DNA of 60,287 nt from Candidatus Sulfopaludibacter sp. SbA3 (GCA_945893365.1 CAMDED010000030.1:1-60287); one strand, 5' to 3'; numbered from the stretch's first letter, positions 26,478-35,332 are shown. Program-made: numbers and translations. The notes: generated from the letters alone by a model not told the origin.

Positions 26478-28403
26478 TTAGTTCTGTCCTCCTAGAAACG
26501 CCTTTGAACCGGCTATTGCAATTATAAGATTCCGGAAACGAAATTGCGACCGCCTGAACTCATCGAGAGCGGCGTCGATCTCCGGCTGATCGTCCAAGAC
26601 TTCAAGGCGGCCCGTGGCGTAGCGGAACAACTGCTTCACGATGCACTTCTGGCAGCCCGGATCGGACGCTAAGATTCGGCCAAGGCCTTTCGGCGACGAA
26701 AACTCCGAGTTTGCGATTCCCCGGACGAATGCGCTCGAGTCGATGGGAAGCCGGTACTCGGTCGGCTTCGTCTTCCGCTTCTGCTTCGTCTCGTCGAACG
26801 TGGGGAAAATGGTCACTAACTGCGTCTCGCGAAACTTCCCGACGGCATCGAAGTGTTCAAACCCGAAACCGACCGCGTCCACCAGACCATGACAGGACGC
26901 GCAGGACTTATCGGTCAGGTGGGAGGCCAGGCGCTCGCGATTCGTCATCGGCTTTTCATCCGTAGCCGGCGGCAGCGTGGCGCTCACTCCCGGCGGAGGA
27001 GGCGGCATCACCTGGCAAAGAAAATGCTCGCGAACGAAGATGCCGCGCTCGGTGGGCGAGCTGTCCGAGGGCTTCCCCGTCACAGCCAGAAACGTGGCGT
27101 GGCCGAGCACGCCGGCGCGGGGCGAGCTCTCAGGGTAGCGAACCATCGCGAACTCTTCCTTTGGCGCGGGCATGCCGTAGACTTGCGCCAGGCTGCTGTT
27201 CGGAAAGCCATATCCGGCGGTAAAGAACTCGCGAAAATCGACGTCGTTCCAAACCAGGTGCTGGAAAAGGCGGCGGGTCTCTTCAGTCATCGCGGAGACG
27301 AGTTCGTCCGTAAACTCCGGGTAAACGCGGCGGTCGCGGACAGCGCTTCGCACGCGGTCGAAACGGAGCCACTGGGCGAGAAATTCGTCCATCGCGAGGC
27401 GCGCGCGCGGGTCGGCAAGCATTCCGCGGGCGATTCGTTCGATGCCGGCGTCCGTGTTCAACTCGCCCTTGGACGCGGCCTGGAAAAGCGCGTCATCGGG
27501 CATGGTGTCCCAGAAGAAATAGGACAGGCGGCTGGCGGTTTGGAATGGATCTCTGCCTCCATCTGGCCGCTCGGCGTGGAAAAGGAAGTTTGGCGATTGC
27601 AGCATGGCTTCGACGGCGAGCTGCGCGCCCTTCAGGAAGTCGGCTTCGAGGGAGAAGAGCTTCTCGTAGCGCGCAATTTCGTCTTTCGTCATTGGACGGC
27701 GGAAGGCCCGGCGTCCGAATTCGGCCACGAACCGCGCGCGGCAACCCGCCGCGGAAGCATCGCAAGGAATGAGCCTGTTGCGGTCGCCTCCCAGAAAAGC
27801 GTTGCGCGCGAGTTTCGCCGCGGCGCGGCTGTAAGCTTCCGCTAGGAGCGGCGGAATACCCTGCGCCTCCGCCTGGTTCGTGAATCCGTTCGAAAAATCC
27901 TCTTTTGGAAACTGATTCGCGATAGACGTCTGGTCTCCGAGCAAGTCGCGGACGGTGTGATTGTACTGGCTGTGGGTAAGGCGCCGGACGCCTCGGGAAC
28001 CGGGAGCGCGGCGGCGGACGCCGGACGCGGCCGAGAGCTTCTCCGGAGACAAGGAAACCAGATAGTCAACCCACTCTCGCAGCAGCTTTTCTTCCGGACT
28101 GCCGGGGTGAATGCGCTCGCCGCCGGTGTGCTGAACGCGGTTCATCGGCTTCAGGAGAAGCAGGGATTGCTCGGGTCTGTCGCGATCGACCAGCCGCGAG
28201 AGGCGCAGGCTAAACGCATCGACAGCATCTTTCGACGGCGGGTCGGGAGGAAAATGGATGCGCGTGGCGGAGGCGACGCCGTTGTCGTTATGGCATAGAC
28301 GGCATTGCGCCGCTTCAAAGGCGCGGTAGAGCGGAGCGAAGTCCTGCGCGGGAGCAAAAGCCGGTAGAAGGAGAACAGGCAAGAGAAGACGAATGTGTCT
28401 CAC
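26478..28403 (-). CDS. DUF1592/DUF1588-type exported cytochrome-like protein
   Basis: The 641-residue protein has a signal peptide ([20 protein letters not shown]) and a c-type heme motif CRLCH at 34-38. The DUF1587/1592/1588/1585 modules common in Planctomycetota and Acidobacteriota follow, including [16 protein letters not shown], the [11 protein letters not shown] segment, [12 protein letters not shown], a second heme motif CASCH, and the closing FRYATGRL. Such proteins are thought to be periplasmic electron-transfer or polymer-degrading factors; none is well characterised. GTG 28403 overlaps the stop of the small membrane protein before it (GTGA), and the frame is open upstream without a signal. 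It is co-transcribed with DUF1552 and has a paralogue at 42108. Confidence 0.85.
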   Translation of the reverse strand: MRHIRLLLPVLLLPAFAPAQDFAPLYRAFEAAQCRLCHNDNGVASATRIHFPPDPPSKDAVDAFSLRLSRLVDRDRPEQSLLLLKPMNRVQHTGGERIHPGSPEEKLLREWVDYLVSLSPEKLSAASGVRRRAPGSRGVRRLTHSQYNHTVRDLLGDQTSIANQFPKEDFSNGFTNQAEAQGIPPLLAEAYSRAAAKLARNAFLGGDRNRLIPCDASAAGCRARFVAEFGRRAFRRPMTKDEIARYEKLFSLEADFLKGAQLAVEAMLQSPNFLFHAERPDGGRDPFQTASRLSYFFWDTMPDDALFQAASKGELNTDAGIERIARGMLADPRARLAMDEFLAQWLRFDRVRSAVRDRRVYPEFTDELVSAMTEETRRLFQHLVWNDVDFREFFTAGYGFPNSSLAQVYGMPAPKEEFAMVRYPESSPRAGVLGHATFLAVTGKPSDSSPTERGIFVREHFLCQVMPPPPPGVSATLPPATDEKPMTNRERLASHLTDKSCASCHGLVDAVGFGFEHFDAVGKFRETQLVTIFPTFDETKQKRKTKPTEYRLPIDSSAFVRGIANSEFSSPKGLGRILASDPGCQKCIVKQLFRYATGRLEVLDDQPEIDAALDEFRRSQFRFRNLIIAIAGSKAFLGGQN

Positions 28404-28597
28404 CTGCGGGGCCCTCCCAGCACTCTCGCCGGCAGCGTCACGACAGCCCATACCAACTCCAGCACGCCTTCGACCGCGATGCCGACGATTCTGAGAGGCA
28501 GAAGGAGAATCCAGACGATCGGATAGAGCACGAGCGCCAGCAGCGCCAGGGGCCAGCACAGAAATAGCAGAATGCACCACAGGAGGAAGTTGAGCAT
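28400..28597 (-). CDS. Small two-helix membrane protein leading a DUF1592 operon
   Basis: A 65-residue protein made almost wholly of two long hydrophobic helices (MLNFLLWCILLFLCWPLALLALVLYPIVWILLLP, then RIVGIAVEGVLELVWAVVTL) with a basic end. Its stop overlaps the GTG of the DUF1592 gene, so it is translationally coupled and first in the operon. I do not recognise a named family. A role as a membrane anchor or electron-transfer partner for the exported cytochrome-like protein is a guess from position. Codon use looks like the surrounding genes. Confidence 0.65.
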   Translation of the reverse strand: MLNFLLWCILLFLCWPLALLALVLYPIVWILLLPLRIVGIAVEGVLELVWAVVTLPARVLGGPRR

Positions 28598-28832
28598 GCT
28601 TTGGACACGTATATTATACCGCCGGAAGGGTGCGGAAGGGCGCCCGGCATGAGTGCGAGAAATCGCTTGCCTCCGTTTTCCTTCGGTCCGCTGCGCCCTC
28701 GATAGCAGCGCCGAGATCTGTTTGGAGACTTGTAGCAGTGGGGAAGCCCGTGGATCACGGTGTGCGGATTTTCCCGCTCCGTCGGCCCGGAAAGGTTCCC
28801 GTTTGTTCGTGCAAGTGGCAAGTCCACGCCGG

Positions 28833-29078
28833 TCAATCAGCGTGAAAATGCCGTCGAAGATCCGTCTCGGGAATGTAACGCAACGCCTGAGAGTAAATGG
28901 CTCTGAGCGTTCCCTTGGCAATTTCGTCATGCAGCGCGATGGTGAGCGTCTGGCGGATTCCGTTCAACAAGGTCCGCCGCAGCTTGACGTGGCTGCCGCG
29001 CCGCGCAACTGGGTTAAACCCGAACAGGGCGAAGATTCTGAGTAGGTCGTTCCCGGACAGAACGCGAAGCTTTCCCAT
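28833..29078 (-). CDS. hicA: HicA-type mRNA interferase toxin
   Basis: This 81-residue protein fits HicA: LSGNDLLRIFALFGFNPVARRGSHVKLRR contains the dsRNA-binding-like fold with the catalytic His in RGSHVKL, then TLTIALHDEIAKGTLRAIYSQA, including the HDEIAKGTLR segment typical of the family. HicA toxins cut mRNA and are neutralised by HicB. The ATG shares one base with the hicB stop (TGATG), so the toxin is translated after the antitoxin. The order hicB-hicA is the less common one but well known. Confidence 0.88.
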   Translation of the reverse strand: MGKLRVLSGNDLLRIFALFGFNPVARRGSHVKLRRTLLNGIRQTLTIALHDEIAKGTLRAIYSQALRYIPETDLRRHFHAD

Positions 29079-29299
29079 CAGGCGACGGCGCCGATCTCCA
29101 TCGTCGCGAGGATGGTCGGGTGATCCGACAAGCCGAATTCGGCCAGATCCTCCCCTTCGAGATGCAGAGCGATTGCCTCTCGGATGTTCAGCGCCAACTG
29201 GTCGAGCGTCGGAGCCTGCGTGACGACTGGGAGGTCCAAGCACTCCGCGACGTACAGATTGTCGTCCCGAAACACTCGCACTTGAATCGTTCGCTTCAT
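29078..29299 (-). CDS. hicB: HicB-like antitoxin
   Basis: A 73-residue protein with the partial RNase-H-like HicB fold: MKRTIQVRVFRDDNLYVAECLDLPVVTQAPTLDQLALNIREAIALHLEGED. It is short and ends soon after the fold, with no separate helix-turn-helix or ribbon-helix-helix DNA-binding domain, so it should neutralise HicA but may not repress the promoter alone. AGGAG lies 5 bases before ATG 29299. It is the first gene of the unit and a good sigma-70 promoter precedes it. Confidence 0.88.
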   Translation of the reverse strand: MKRTIQVRVFRDDNLYVAECLDLPVVTQAPTLDQLALNIREAIALHLEGEDLAEFGLSDHPTILATMEIGAVA

Positions 29300-29315
29300 T
29301 ACCGCTCCTAGACGT

Positions 29316-29344
29316 ACTGTATACTTTCGCATCGTGCCGGTCAA
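29316..29344 (-). promoter_or_regulatory. Sigma-70-type promoter of hicBA
   Basis: On the minus strand TTGACC (29344-29339) and TACAGT (29321-29316) are separated by 17 bases, close to the -35/-10 consensus. The -10 region overlaps the palindrome GTATAC. The start codon of hicB follows 17 bases downstream of the -10 element. Confidence 0.5.
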
Positions 29345-29374
29345 TCAGTTCACGCTATACTGCATGGAACACAT

Positions 29375-30148
29375 ATGGATCTAGGACTCAGTGGTAAAGT
29401 TGCGCTGGTAGCCGCCGCCAGCCAGGGACTCGGAATGGCCAGCGCTCGGGCCCTTGCCGCCGAGGGCGCGCGCGTGGCGATTATCAGCCGGCGCCAGGAA
29501 GAACTGGATCGCGTGGCCCTGGAGATCGGCGCCGCATTGGCGGTGGCTTGCGATCTTTCGAAAGCGGAAAGCATCGCGGCGGCCGTCGAAAGGGTGAACG
29601 AGGAACTCGGCGGCATCTCGATTTTGGTGAATAACTGCGGCGGCCCGCCGGCCGGTACGTTCGACTCCATCTCGGAAGAGCAGTGGATTTCGTCATTCGA
29701 GCAGGTCTTCCTGAGCGCGCTGCGGCTCACGCGCGCCGCGCTGCCAAGCATGCGGGCCGCGAAGTGGGGGCGCGTCGTGAACATCGTTTCCTCGTCGGTC
29801 GAACAGCCGATTCCAGGGCTCATCGTTTCAAATGCCTTCCGGCCGGCGCTCGCGGGCTGGGCGAAGACGCTGGCGTCTGAGGTGGCGGCCGATAACATCC
29901 TGGTTTCGTGCGTTGCGCCGGGAAGGATTCTCACCGCGCGCACCGAGACGCTCGACCGGGCGGCATCGGAGAAAACGGGCAGACCGCTCGAGGATATTCG
30001 CAGGGAGCGAGTGGCGGCGGTCCCGCTCAAACGCTACGGAACGCCGGAAGAGTTCGGCGCGACAGTGGCCTATTTGGCGTCGGAGCGCGCTTCCTACCTC
30101 ACCGGCTCCGTGGTCCGGGTGGACGGGGGCGCGGTGTCCGCAATATGA
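29375..30148 (+). CDS. Short-chain dehydrogenase/reductase lacking the usual Tyr
   Basis: This 257-residue SDR has the nucleotide-binding pattern KVALVAAASQGLG near the start, NNCGG in the third strand and the Ser of the active site in VNIVSSSVEQP. The catalytic YxxxK motif is not seen: the matching segment reads NAFRPALAGWAKTLA, with Asn/Phe where Tyr should be, although the Lys is kept. A known SDR subgroup shows this variation. PG in the VAPGRI region and the C-terminal VRVDGG are typical. Its stop overlaps the start of the FAH-family hydrolase by 4 bases, so both belong to one catabolic operon. Confidence 0.85.
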   Translation: MDLGLSGKVALVAAASQGLGMASARALAAEGARVAIISRRQEELDRVALEIGAALAVACDLSKAESIAAAVERVNEELGGISILVNNCGGPPAGTFDSISEEQWISSFEQVFLSALRLTRAALPSMRAAKWGRVVNIVSSSVEQPIPGLIVSNAFRPALAGWAKTLASEVAADNILVSCVAPGRILTARTETLDRAASEKTGRPLEDIRRERVAAVPLKRYGTPEEFGATVAYLASERASYLTGSVVRVDGGAVSAI

Positions 30149-30993
30149 AATTTCTCACTTTTCTTCACTCGGGACAGTTGCACGCGGGCGTACTGACGGC
30201 CAAGGGGGTCGCGCCCATCGGCGAAATCAACGCCAAACATGGGACGCGAGTTCCGAACGACTTGCTCGAAATCATTCGCAGCGGCGCGGAAGTGCATCCG
30301 GAGGGCGCGGCCACGCTGCCGCTCGACGAAGTGCAGCTCCGGTTGCCCTATGCCGTGCCGCCGAAAATATGGTGCATCGGGCTCAACTATCTTTCGCACG
30401 CCGAAGACATCGACGCGGTCCAGCCGGAGGAGCCTGGTAGTTTCATGAAGCCGGCTTCGTGCATGTTCCAGCCGGGCGGCGAAATCGAGCTTCCACCCCA
30501 CGAAGTTTCAAACGACGTGGACGCGGAAGGAGAGTTGGGCGTCGTGATCGGAAAGACCTGCCGCTTCGTCCCGGCGGGCAACGTCCGGGACGTGATTTTC
30601 GGCTACACCACGACGCTCGACCTTACCGCTCTCGACGTCCTTAAGAAGAACACGCGATATCTCACCCGTTCGAAGAGCATCGATACCTTCTTCAGCTTCG
30701 GTCCGGTGATCGTGACGGCCGATGAGATCGACGACGTCAACGCGCTCGAAGTCATTACAGAGCACAACGGCGGCATCTGCTCGCGCGACTTCGTACACCA
30801 CATGCGCACCCGGCCGTTTGAGCTCGTGCGTTTCCACAGCGACTTCATGACGCTGAATCCTGGAGACCTGATTTCGACCGGATGCCCGAAGGGCGCTCGA
30901 ATCAAGGCAGGCGACCGGGTGAGGGCCCGCATCGAGGGCGTGGGGACGCTGGAGGCGACGGTAAAGCAGGGATCGAGAACTCCGATCTTCTGA
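30145..30993 (+). CDS. Fumarylacetoacetate hydrolase-family protein
   Basis: This 282-residue protein has the FAH C-terminal catalytic domain: PPKIWCIGLNYLSHAEDI, DAEGELGVVIGK with the metal-binding Glu pair, GYTTTLDLTALDV with the metal-binding Asp, and PGDLISTGCPKGA near the end. Family members hydrolyse or decarboxylate beta-diketo or 2-oxo acids in aromatic or sugar-acid breakdown. The conserved KPASCMFQPG replaces the usual KP-x-S loop, so the exact substrate is open. ATG 30145 overlaps the SDR stop. The SDR partner suggests a dehydrogenase-then-hydrolase sequence for a sugar acid or ketoacid. Confidence 0.87.
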   Translation: MKFLTFLHSGQLHAGVLTAKGVAPIGEINAKHGTRVPNDLLEIIRSGAEVHPEGAATLPLDEVQLRLPYAVPPKIWCIGLNYLSHAEDIDAVQPEEPGSFMKPASCMFQPGGEIELPPHEVSNDVDAEGELGVVIGKTCRFVPAGNVRDVIFGYTTTLDLTALDVLKKNTRYLTRSKSIDTFFSFGPVIVTADEIDDVNALEVITEHNGGICSRDFVHHMRTRPFELVRFHSDFMTLNPGDLISTGCPKGARIKAGDRVRARIEGVGTLEATVKQGSRTPIF

Positions 30994-31012
30994 TTCGGTA
31001 TCATTAGATTGC

Positions 31013-31375
31013 ATGGGTTTTTTCACCGAGGTCAAGCGGCTGATTTTCTGGGACTTCGCGCGCGGGTCGTGGCAGTACGACGTGATCGTCGCGGTGATTC
31101 TCGGATTCCTGTTTCTCACGCCCCGCGAGTGGTTTCTCGACCAACCCCGCATTTCAAAGGCGAGCAGCATCGCCATGCTGCCGGCCGACCACGGCAGCAA
31201 CGTGTTCTGGATCGAGCCCGATCTCTTAGCGGAAACGCCGGAGCCCCAACAGCTGTCTAAGATATCAGAGATGCTGAAAACCCGTACGGGGAGGTCGCAG
31301 GTGGTGACTCGCGTCGAGAAGATCTTCGACTCGGAGAAGGAAGTAAAGGGCTACATGGCCTTTACGCGCCCCTGA
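31013..31375 (+). CDS. Membrane-anchored protein of unknown function
   Basis: A 120-residue protein with one hydrophobic helix (YDVIVAVILGFLFLTP, about 22-37) preceded by a short cytoplasmic start and followed by a soluble domain of about 80 residues (VFWIEPDLLAETPE, QLSKISEMLKTRTGR, then VTRVEKIFDSEKEVKGYMAF). I do not recognise the family. Its stop shares a base with the LolA-like ATG (TGATG), so it probably works with that protein. The ATG has poor upstream spacing but is the only start giving a plausible length. Confidence 0.7.
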   Translation: MGFFTEVKRLIFWDFARGSWQYDVIVAVILGFLFLTPREWFLDQPRISKASSIAMLPADHGSNVFWIEPDLLAETPEPQQLSKISEMLKTRTGRSQVVTRVEKIFDSEKEVKGYMAFTRP

Positions 31376-32043
31376 TGAACAAGCTCCTGTTTTTTCTTTC
31401 GATCGTGACGGCGGCGAGCGCGGCTACGCTCGAACAGACGCTCGCCGCGATGGACATCTCCTCCGCGACCTTCAAAGCGATGTCGGCGAAGGTGCAATGG
31501 GTATCGCATCAGGGAGTGGTGAACGTCGACAACACCGACAGCGGCACGATTGCCCTGCGGCGATCCAAACCGGGCGAGATGATCATGCTCATCGAGCTGA
31601 CCGACCCTGACAAGAAATCGGTCATGCTGAGCGGAAAGAAGCTGGAATTGTATTTTCCGAAGATTCAGACCGTGCAGGAGTACGATGTCGGCAAGAACCG
31701 GCAAACTCTCGAACAGTTTCTCCTGCTCGGTTTCGGCTCCTCGGGCAAGGATCTCGCCGAAGGGTACAAGATTCAATTGCTGGGCGAGGAAACCGTGGAG
31801 GGGCAGCCGGCCGCGCACCTGGAGTTGACGCCGAAGTCCGCGGACGTCCTGAAGCATCTGAGGAAGGCCGAACTCTGGATCGCCGCAAAGGGCGCGCACC
31901 CTGTACGGCAAAAGCTGTACTTTCCGGCGGGCGACTATTCTCTCGTGTCCTACAGTGAGGTCAAGATAAATCCGCCGCTTGCGGGTTCGGCCCTGTCCAT
32001 CAAGTTACCGCGTGGCGTCAAGCGCGAATTTCCGCAGAAATAG
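31375..32043 (+). CDS. LolA-like outer-membrane lipoprotein-sorting protein
   Basis: This 222-residue protein has a signal peptide (MNKLLFFLSIVTAASA) and an all-beta domain like LolA/LolB: ATFKAMSAKVQWVSHQG, KPGEMIMLIELTDPDKKSVMLSGKKLELYFPK, then GQPAAHLELTPKSADVLKHLRKAELWI and SYSEVKINPPL. Fold members carry lipoproteins or lipids across the periplasm. It is translationally coupled to the membrane-anchored protein before it and followed within 2 bases by an acyltransferase-type membrane protein, all on one transcript, which suggests a lipid or cell-envelope function. Confidence 0.8.
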   Translation: MNKLLFFLSIVTAASAATLEQTLAAMDISSATFKAMSAKVQWVSHQGVVNVDNTDSGTIALRRSKPGEMIMLIELTDPDKKSVMLSGKKLELYFPKIQTVQEYDVGKNRQTLEQFLLLGFGSSGKDLAEGYKIQLLGEETVEGQPAAHLELTPKSADVLKHLRKAELWIAAKGAHPVRQKLYFPAGDYSLVSYSEVKINPPLAGSALSIKLPRGVKREFPQK

Positions 32044-32044
32044 G

Positions 32045-33151
32045 ATGGGATCGAATTTCGTACAGCCAGCTTTGAAACCCCAGAGGCTGGACTTCCTGGA
32101 TTGGGTGCGCGGCGCAGCCACAGTAGTGATGTTGGTTGGCCACACGTTTCACTCGTTCACTCGTACCGGGCTCAGGGATACCGGTCCCTACGTGCTTTCG
32201 CAGTTTACGGGAGGGATGCCGCCCGCGATTTTTCTATTCCTGACCGGCGTCACGCTGGCATTCCTGCTCGACCGGCGGGAACGGCAGGGAGCGCCGCCGA
32301 GACTTCGGATTGCAGCAGGTTTCAGGCGAGCCGGATATCTGTTCGCAATCGCGTTTCTATTCCGCATTCAGCTATTCCTATTTGGCTGGCCGCGGACGGT
32401 TTGGCAAGATATCCTGCGCGTGGACATCTTGAACTGCATGGGTCTCGCCTTGATGGTGATGGCCTTCCTGGGCGCCTTCCAGACGGCTGAGCGGGTCCGC
32501 TTCGCGGCCCTGCTCGGTATTGCGATCTCCGTGGCCTCGCCACTCATGTCGCAGGCGGACTGGAGTGGCGTTCCCCTCCTCGTGAAAAGTTATCTTGCTC
32601 CAAGTTACACCGGTTTCACGTTCTTTCCCTGGGCTTCGTTTTTGGCATTCGGAGTGAGTGCGGGCAGCCTGATTCGCCTGCTGCGCCGCGAACAACTGGA
32701 ACGCGCCATGCAGTGGACGGCACTACTGGGCACGGCGCTGATTTTCGGCGGACGCTATGCGGCCGACCTGCCTTACTCGCTCTATGCCAAGTCCGATTTC
32801 TGGCTGGACAGTCCGGCGCTGACTGCGGTGAAGTTGGGCCTGATCTGTTGGCTCGGCGCCGCGGCGTTCGTCTGGGCCGGGCGCGAAGATTCGCCGGGCT
32901 GGAGCTGGGTCCGGGTGCTGGGAACTCACTCGCTGCTGGTGTACTGGGTTCACATCGAGATTGTCTACGGACGCTGGTTTTGGTTCTGGAAGGAGCAGAT
33001 GAGCATAGCCGCTACGGCAGGCCTTGCCGTGGGAGTGGTGCTGCTGATGCTCGCTGTCACGACGGTGAAAACCTGGTACGGCAAGCCGCGGACCGCGCCT
33101 TCCTGGTTGCGGCTGTATCCGATCGCTCCGGGGCGCGTACCCGCTGACTAA
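32045..33151 (+). CDS. Multi-pass acyltransferase-like protein (HGSNAT/DUF1624 type)
   Basis: A 368-residue protein with about 10 membrane segments. Its start, PQRLDFLDWVRGAATVVMLVGHTFHSF, followed by the GGMPPAIFLFLTGVTLAFLLDR loop, matches the catalytic start of heparan-alpha-glucosaminide N-acetyltransferase and DUF1624 proteins, where a conserved His in the first helix is involved in acetyl transfer (here H near residue 35). The enzyme would acetylate a sugar or polymer across the membrane using cytoplasmic acetyl-CoA. ATG 32045 follows the LolA-like stop by 1 base. It closes the operon of envelope genes starting at 31013. Confidence 0.82.
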   Translation: MGSNFVQPALKPQRLDFLDWVRGAATVVMLVGHTFHSFTRTGLRDTGPYVLSQFTGGMPPAIFLFLTGVTLAFLLDRRERQGAPPRLRIAAGFRRAGYLFAIAFLFRIQLFLFGWPRTVWQDILRVDILNCMGLALMVMAFLGAFQTAERVRFAALLGIAISVASPLMSQADWSGVPLLVKSYLAPSYTGFTFFPWASFLAFGVSAGSLIRLLRREQLERAMQWTALLGTALIFGGRYAADLPYSLYAKSDFWLDSPALTAVKLGLICWLGAAAFVWAGREDSPGWSWVRVLGTHSLLVYWVHIEIVYGRWFWFWKEQMSIAATAGLAVGVVLLMLAVTTVKTWYGKPRTAPSWLRLYPIAPGRVPAD

Positions 33152-33251
33152 AGACGCGGCCCAGGTGTCATCCCAAGGTAGTGCCGAACCTCGACAAGGC
33201 TGTGCTGCACGCGAACATCACAAATGATGGGCGCGGGGTTGCGCGCTTAAC

Positions 33252-33440
33252 TCACCCGCCCAGCCAAAAAAGAATAAACAAACAATGTCGTTCGACCGCG
33301 CCAACGCCGGCATACTCCCATATAACGGCATCGGATGTACTTCCGAGCCCGACGGCAGTGACGTGAATTGTGCCGGGAAATAGGTCGGCGAGCTGTTCAG
33401 CGAGTCCCGGAGCGAGATTCTCGTCAACGAGAACCTTCAA
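33252..33440 (-). pseudogene. DUF5615 PIN-like toxin, truncated
   Basis: The first 38 codons match DUF5615 PIN-like proteins: LKVLVDENLAPGLAEQLADLFPGTIHVTAVGLGSTSDAVIWEYA. The expected continuation (a TKDxDF-type strand with the second catalytic Asp) is missing; the frame instead ends in a hydrophobic run, and ARSNDIVCLFF in another frame hints at a frameshift just after WEYA. The whole second half of the PIN domain is absent. TTG 33440 is the likely start. It overlaps the DUF433 gene in the manner of a VapBC-like pair. The toxin should be inactive. Confidence 0.6.
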
Positions 33441-33657
33441 GTACGGAGATCCTTTCCGGAATGCTGGCAAAGAACTCGTAGACTGCCTGGAAGTCTTCCT
33501 TCTCCAGATACGGAAAGTCTCTCAGAATCTCGCCTTCCGACATTCCCGACGCCAGATAGGATGCCATGTCATAGACCGTGAAGCGCAGGCCACGAATACA
33601 GGGCTTTCCACCCATTTTGCCTGGCTCGACGGTGATCCGTGGATTCAGATTGGCCAT
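33424..33657 (-). CDS. DUF433 antitoxin
   Basis: A 77-residue protein of the DUF433 family: PRITVEPGKMGGKPCIRGLRFTVYDMASYLASGMSEGEILRDFPYLEKEDFQAVYEFFA. These are helix-turn-helix antitoxins of DUF5615 PIN-like toxins, with IRGxRxTV a hallmark. The start at ATG 33657 begins exactly at the conserved domain. Its stop lies inside the next gene's start, as in two-gene toxin-antitoxin modules. It appears intact, although the partner is broken, so it may persist as a DNA-binding remnant. Confidence 0.82.
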   Translation of the reverse strand: MANLNPRITVEPGKMGGKPCIRGLRFTVYDMASYLASGMSEGEILRDFPYLEKEDFQAVYEFFASIPERISVLEGSR

Positions 33658-34013
33658 AGTCCAGCACCATAGATAACTTTTTCGCCGCCGTGCGCGGCAT
33701 GTGGGCGTCGTGTTTGACGATGGCCGCGGGGGCGCCAATAGACGCGCCTCCATCCAAACGGCGACGACGATGTAGTGCCGTTCGAGCGCAAAACGGCTCA
33801 TCGGCCCGGACTGCCGATTCGTGCGGTGTTGCGTCCCAAGAGTTTACAACTGCATCTCCTTCTTGCTGTCCGCGTTCGCGGTGCATGTAGCGCTCCGGAC
33901 CATGCACGACGTGCAAGCATACTTTCACAACCTGCCGCCAACCGGGAACGCCAGGTAGCAGCCCTCGCCTCAGCACCCCGTCATGGTGTAACCTAAACAC
34001 ACCGAGAATACTC
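33658..34013. other. No recognisable gene
   Basis: About 355 bases upstream of the DUF433 gene and before the next plus-strand gene. Open frames exist on both strands but none resembles a protein family. The stretch serves as a divergent promoter region; ATG 34014 is preceded by AT-rich sequence but no clear -10/-35 set that I can place. Confidence 0.5.
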
Positions 34014-35093
34014 ATGAAACGATTCACCGTCACTACCCTCTTTCTGATCCTGCTCGCCGCCGCCTGGATGCTGGCCCCGAGCAGCGCATCCAATACGGCG
34101 CGGGCACAGGGCGCCGGCACGAGCGGCAACGGCAACCTCAAGTTCCGCGTCCTTTACACGTCGAGCCATCTGCCTGCGGAAGCGAGAGTGGAGAAAGTCC
34201 TCAAGGCAGCCCACGGCGGCTTCGCCATCGACCGCCGTCCCGGTAAGGGCGAAGTCTACTTTGCTCTTCCGGGCGCTGGAATCGTGCAGATCAGCGCCGA
34301 CATGAAGTCGACGCGCATGGTCTCGACGCCGCCGGAGATGAAGGACGCCAACATGCATAACGCGACCATCTTCATCGCTCCCGACGGCGCGCCCTACCTG
34401 GCATTCCCCGGCAACGGCGTGCAGCGCGTTTTCATCACGACGATCGACGGCAAGCTGGTCCAGACGCTGATGCCTCCCGACGGCGCAAGGGATCTCGGCT
34501 ACCCCGCGGCAACCAACTACTTTCTCGGCCGCGGCAGCTTCATTCCCACCGACGTCGAATACATCGACGGAATGCTGTACATGGCCACCGGCTATTCGAA
34601 CCTCGATTTCGTGTTGACCGCGCGCGTCGCGTCGACGAACCCCCTGCGCTTCGAGTGGAACGATCTCGCATTCGGCGGCAAAGGTTCCGGCCCCGGCCAG
34701 TTCGGCACCGGACACGGAATCACCGTACCGCCCGGCGCCAAACGCCTCGACGTCTCGGACCGCCCCAACGCCGAGATCGATCGCTTCACGCGGTTCGGCC
34801 AATATCTGTCCACTCTAAAAATGCCCTTGGGCTCGCTGCCGTGCGATATCGCCTATGAAGGCAAGTATTCCATCGTCGGCTCCCTCGACGGTCCGGACCG
34901 CAGCAAGGGCGCGCCGATCTACATCATGGAAAACGACCAGCTTGTTTCCACCGTGATGGTTAAGGAAGATCTTGGCCTTCCCAACTTCCTGCATATTCAC
35001 AACGCCGTGTTGAAGGCGCACAACGGGAAGCTGTACGTCATCGCCCAGGCTTGGAATCCGGGTGACTTCGCAATTCTCGAACAGGTGATGTAA
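34014..35093 (+). CDS. Secreted beta-propeller (NHL-like) protein
   Basis: A 359-residue exported protein: signal peptide (MKRFTVTTLFLILLAAAWMLAPSSA) and about six propeller blades with recurring motifs of the kind GKGEVYFALPGAGIVQIS, APDGAPYLAFPGNGVQRVF, DGMLYMATGYSNLDFV, GTGHGITVPPG and FLHIHNAVLKAHNGKLYVIAQ. The fold resembles NHL/SMP-30-type propellers, but I see no catalytic set. It stands alone, with about 240 bases before the PutA gene. Function unknown, probably ligand binding or enzymatic in the periplasm. Confidence 0.72.
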   Translation: MKRFTVTTLFLILLAAAWMLAPSSASNTARAQGAGTSGNGNLKFRVLYTSSHLPAEARVEKVLKAAHGGFAIDRRPGKGEVYFALPGAGIVQISADMKSTRMVSTPPEMKDANMHNATIFIAPDGAPYLAFPGNGVQRVFITTIDGKLVQTLMPPDGARDLGYPAATNYFLGRGSFIPTDVEYIDGMLYMATGYSNLDFVLTARVASTNPLRFEWNDLAFGGKGSGPGQFGTGHGITVPPGAKRLDVSDRPNAEIDRFTRFGQYLSTLKMPLGSLPCDIAYEGKYSIVGSLDGPDRSKGAPIYIMENDQLVSTVMVKEDLGLPNFLHIHNAVLKAHNGKLYVIAQAWNPGDFAILEQVM

Positions 35094-35332
35094 AGTGGGC
35101 GGCGCGTCGTGCGGGCAGGCATTCCCGGCGGCGCGGAACCGGTCCGGCATGACGGACCCGCACGTCTGCCGCGTGTCCGGATGCGGTCTCTTCCCGCCAC
35201 CGTTCGCCGGTCTCACGTCGAGACCGCGGGCTCACACCGCGCTTTAACGTAAGCTGGAATGGATGGGACATGCTCGCGACCCGGGTACGGCGGTGAGAGC
35301 TGCGCGGAAGAACGGCGGTAAAGGAGGTCCCC

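Larger units (their letters stand above)
28828..29348. repeat. 13-bp direct repeats flanking hicAB
   Basis: GCCGGTCAATCAG occurs at 28828-28840, overlapping the hicA stop codon, and again at 29336-29348, just upstream of the hicB promoter. The copies are in the same orientation and bound the module almost exactly. They may be a footprint of insertion or a recombination point, or chance: one such pair in 60 kb is not improbable. Confidence 0.4.
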
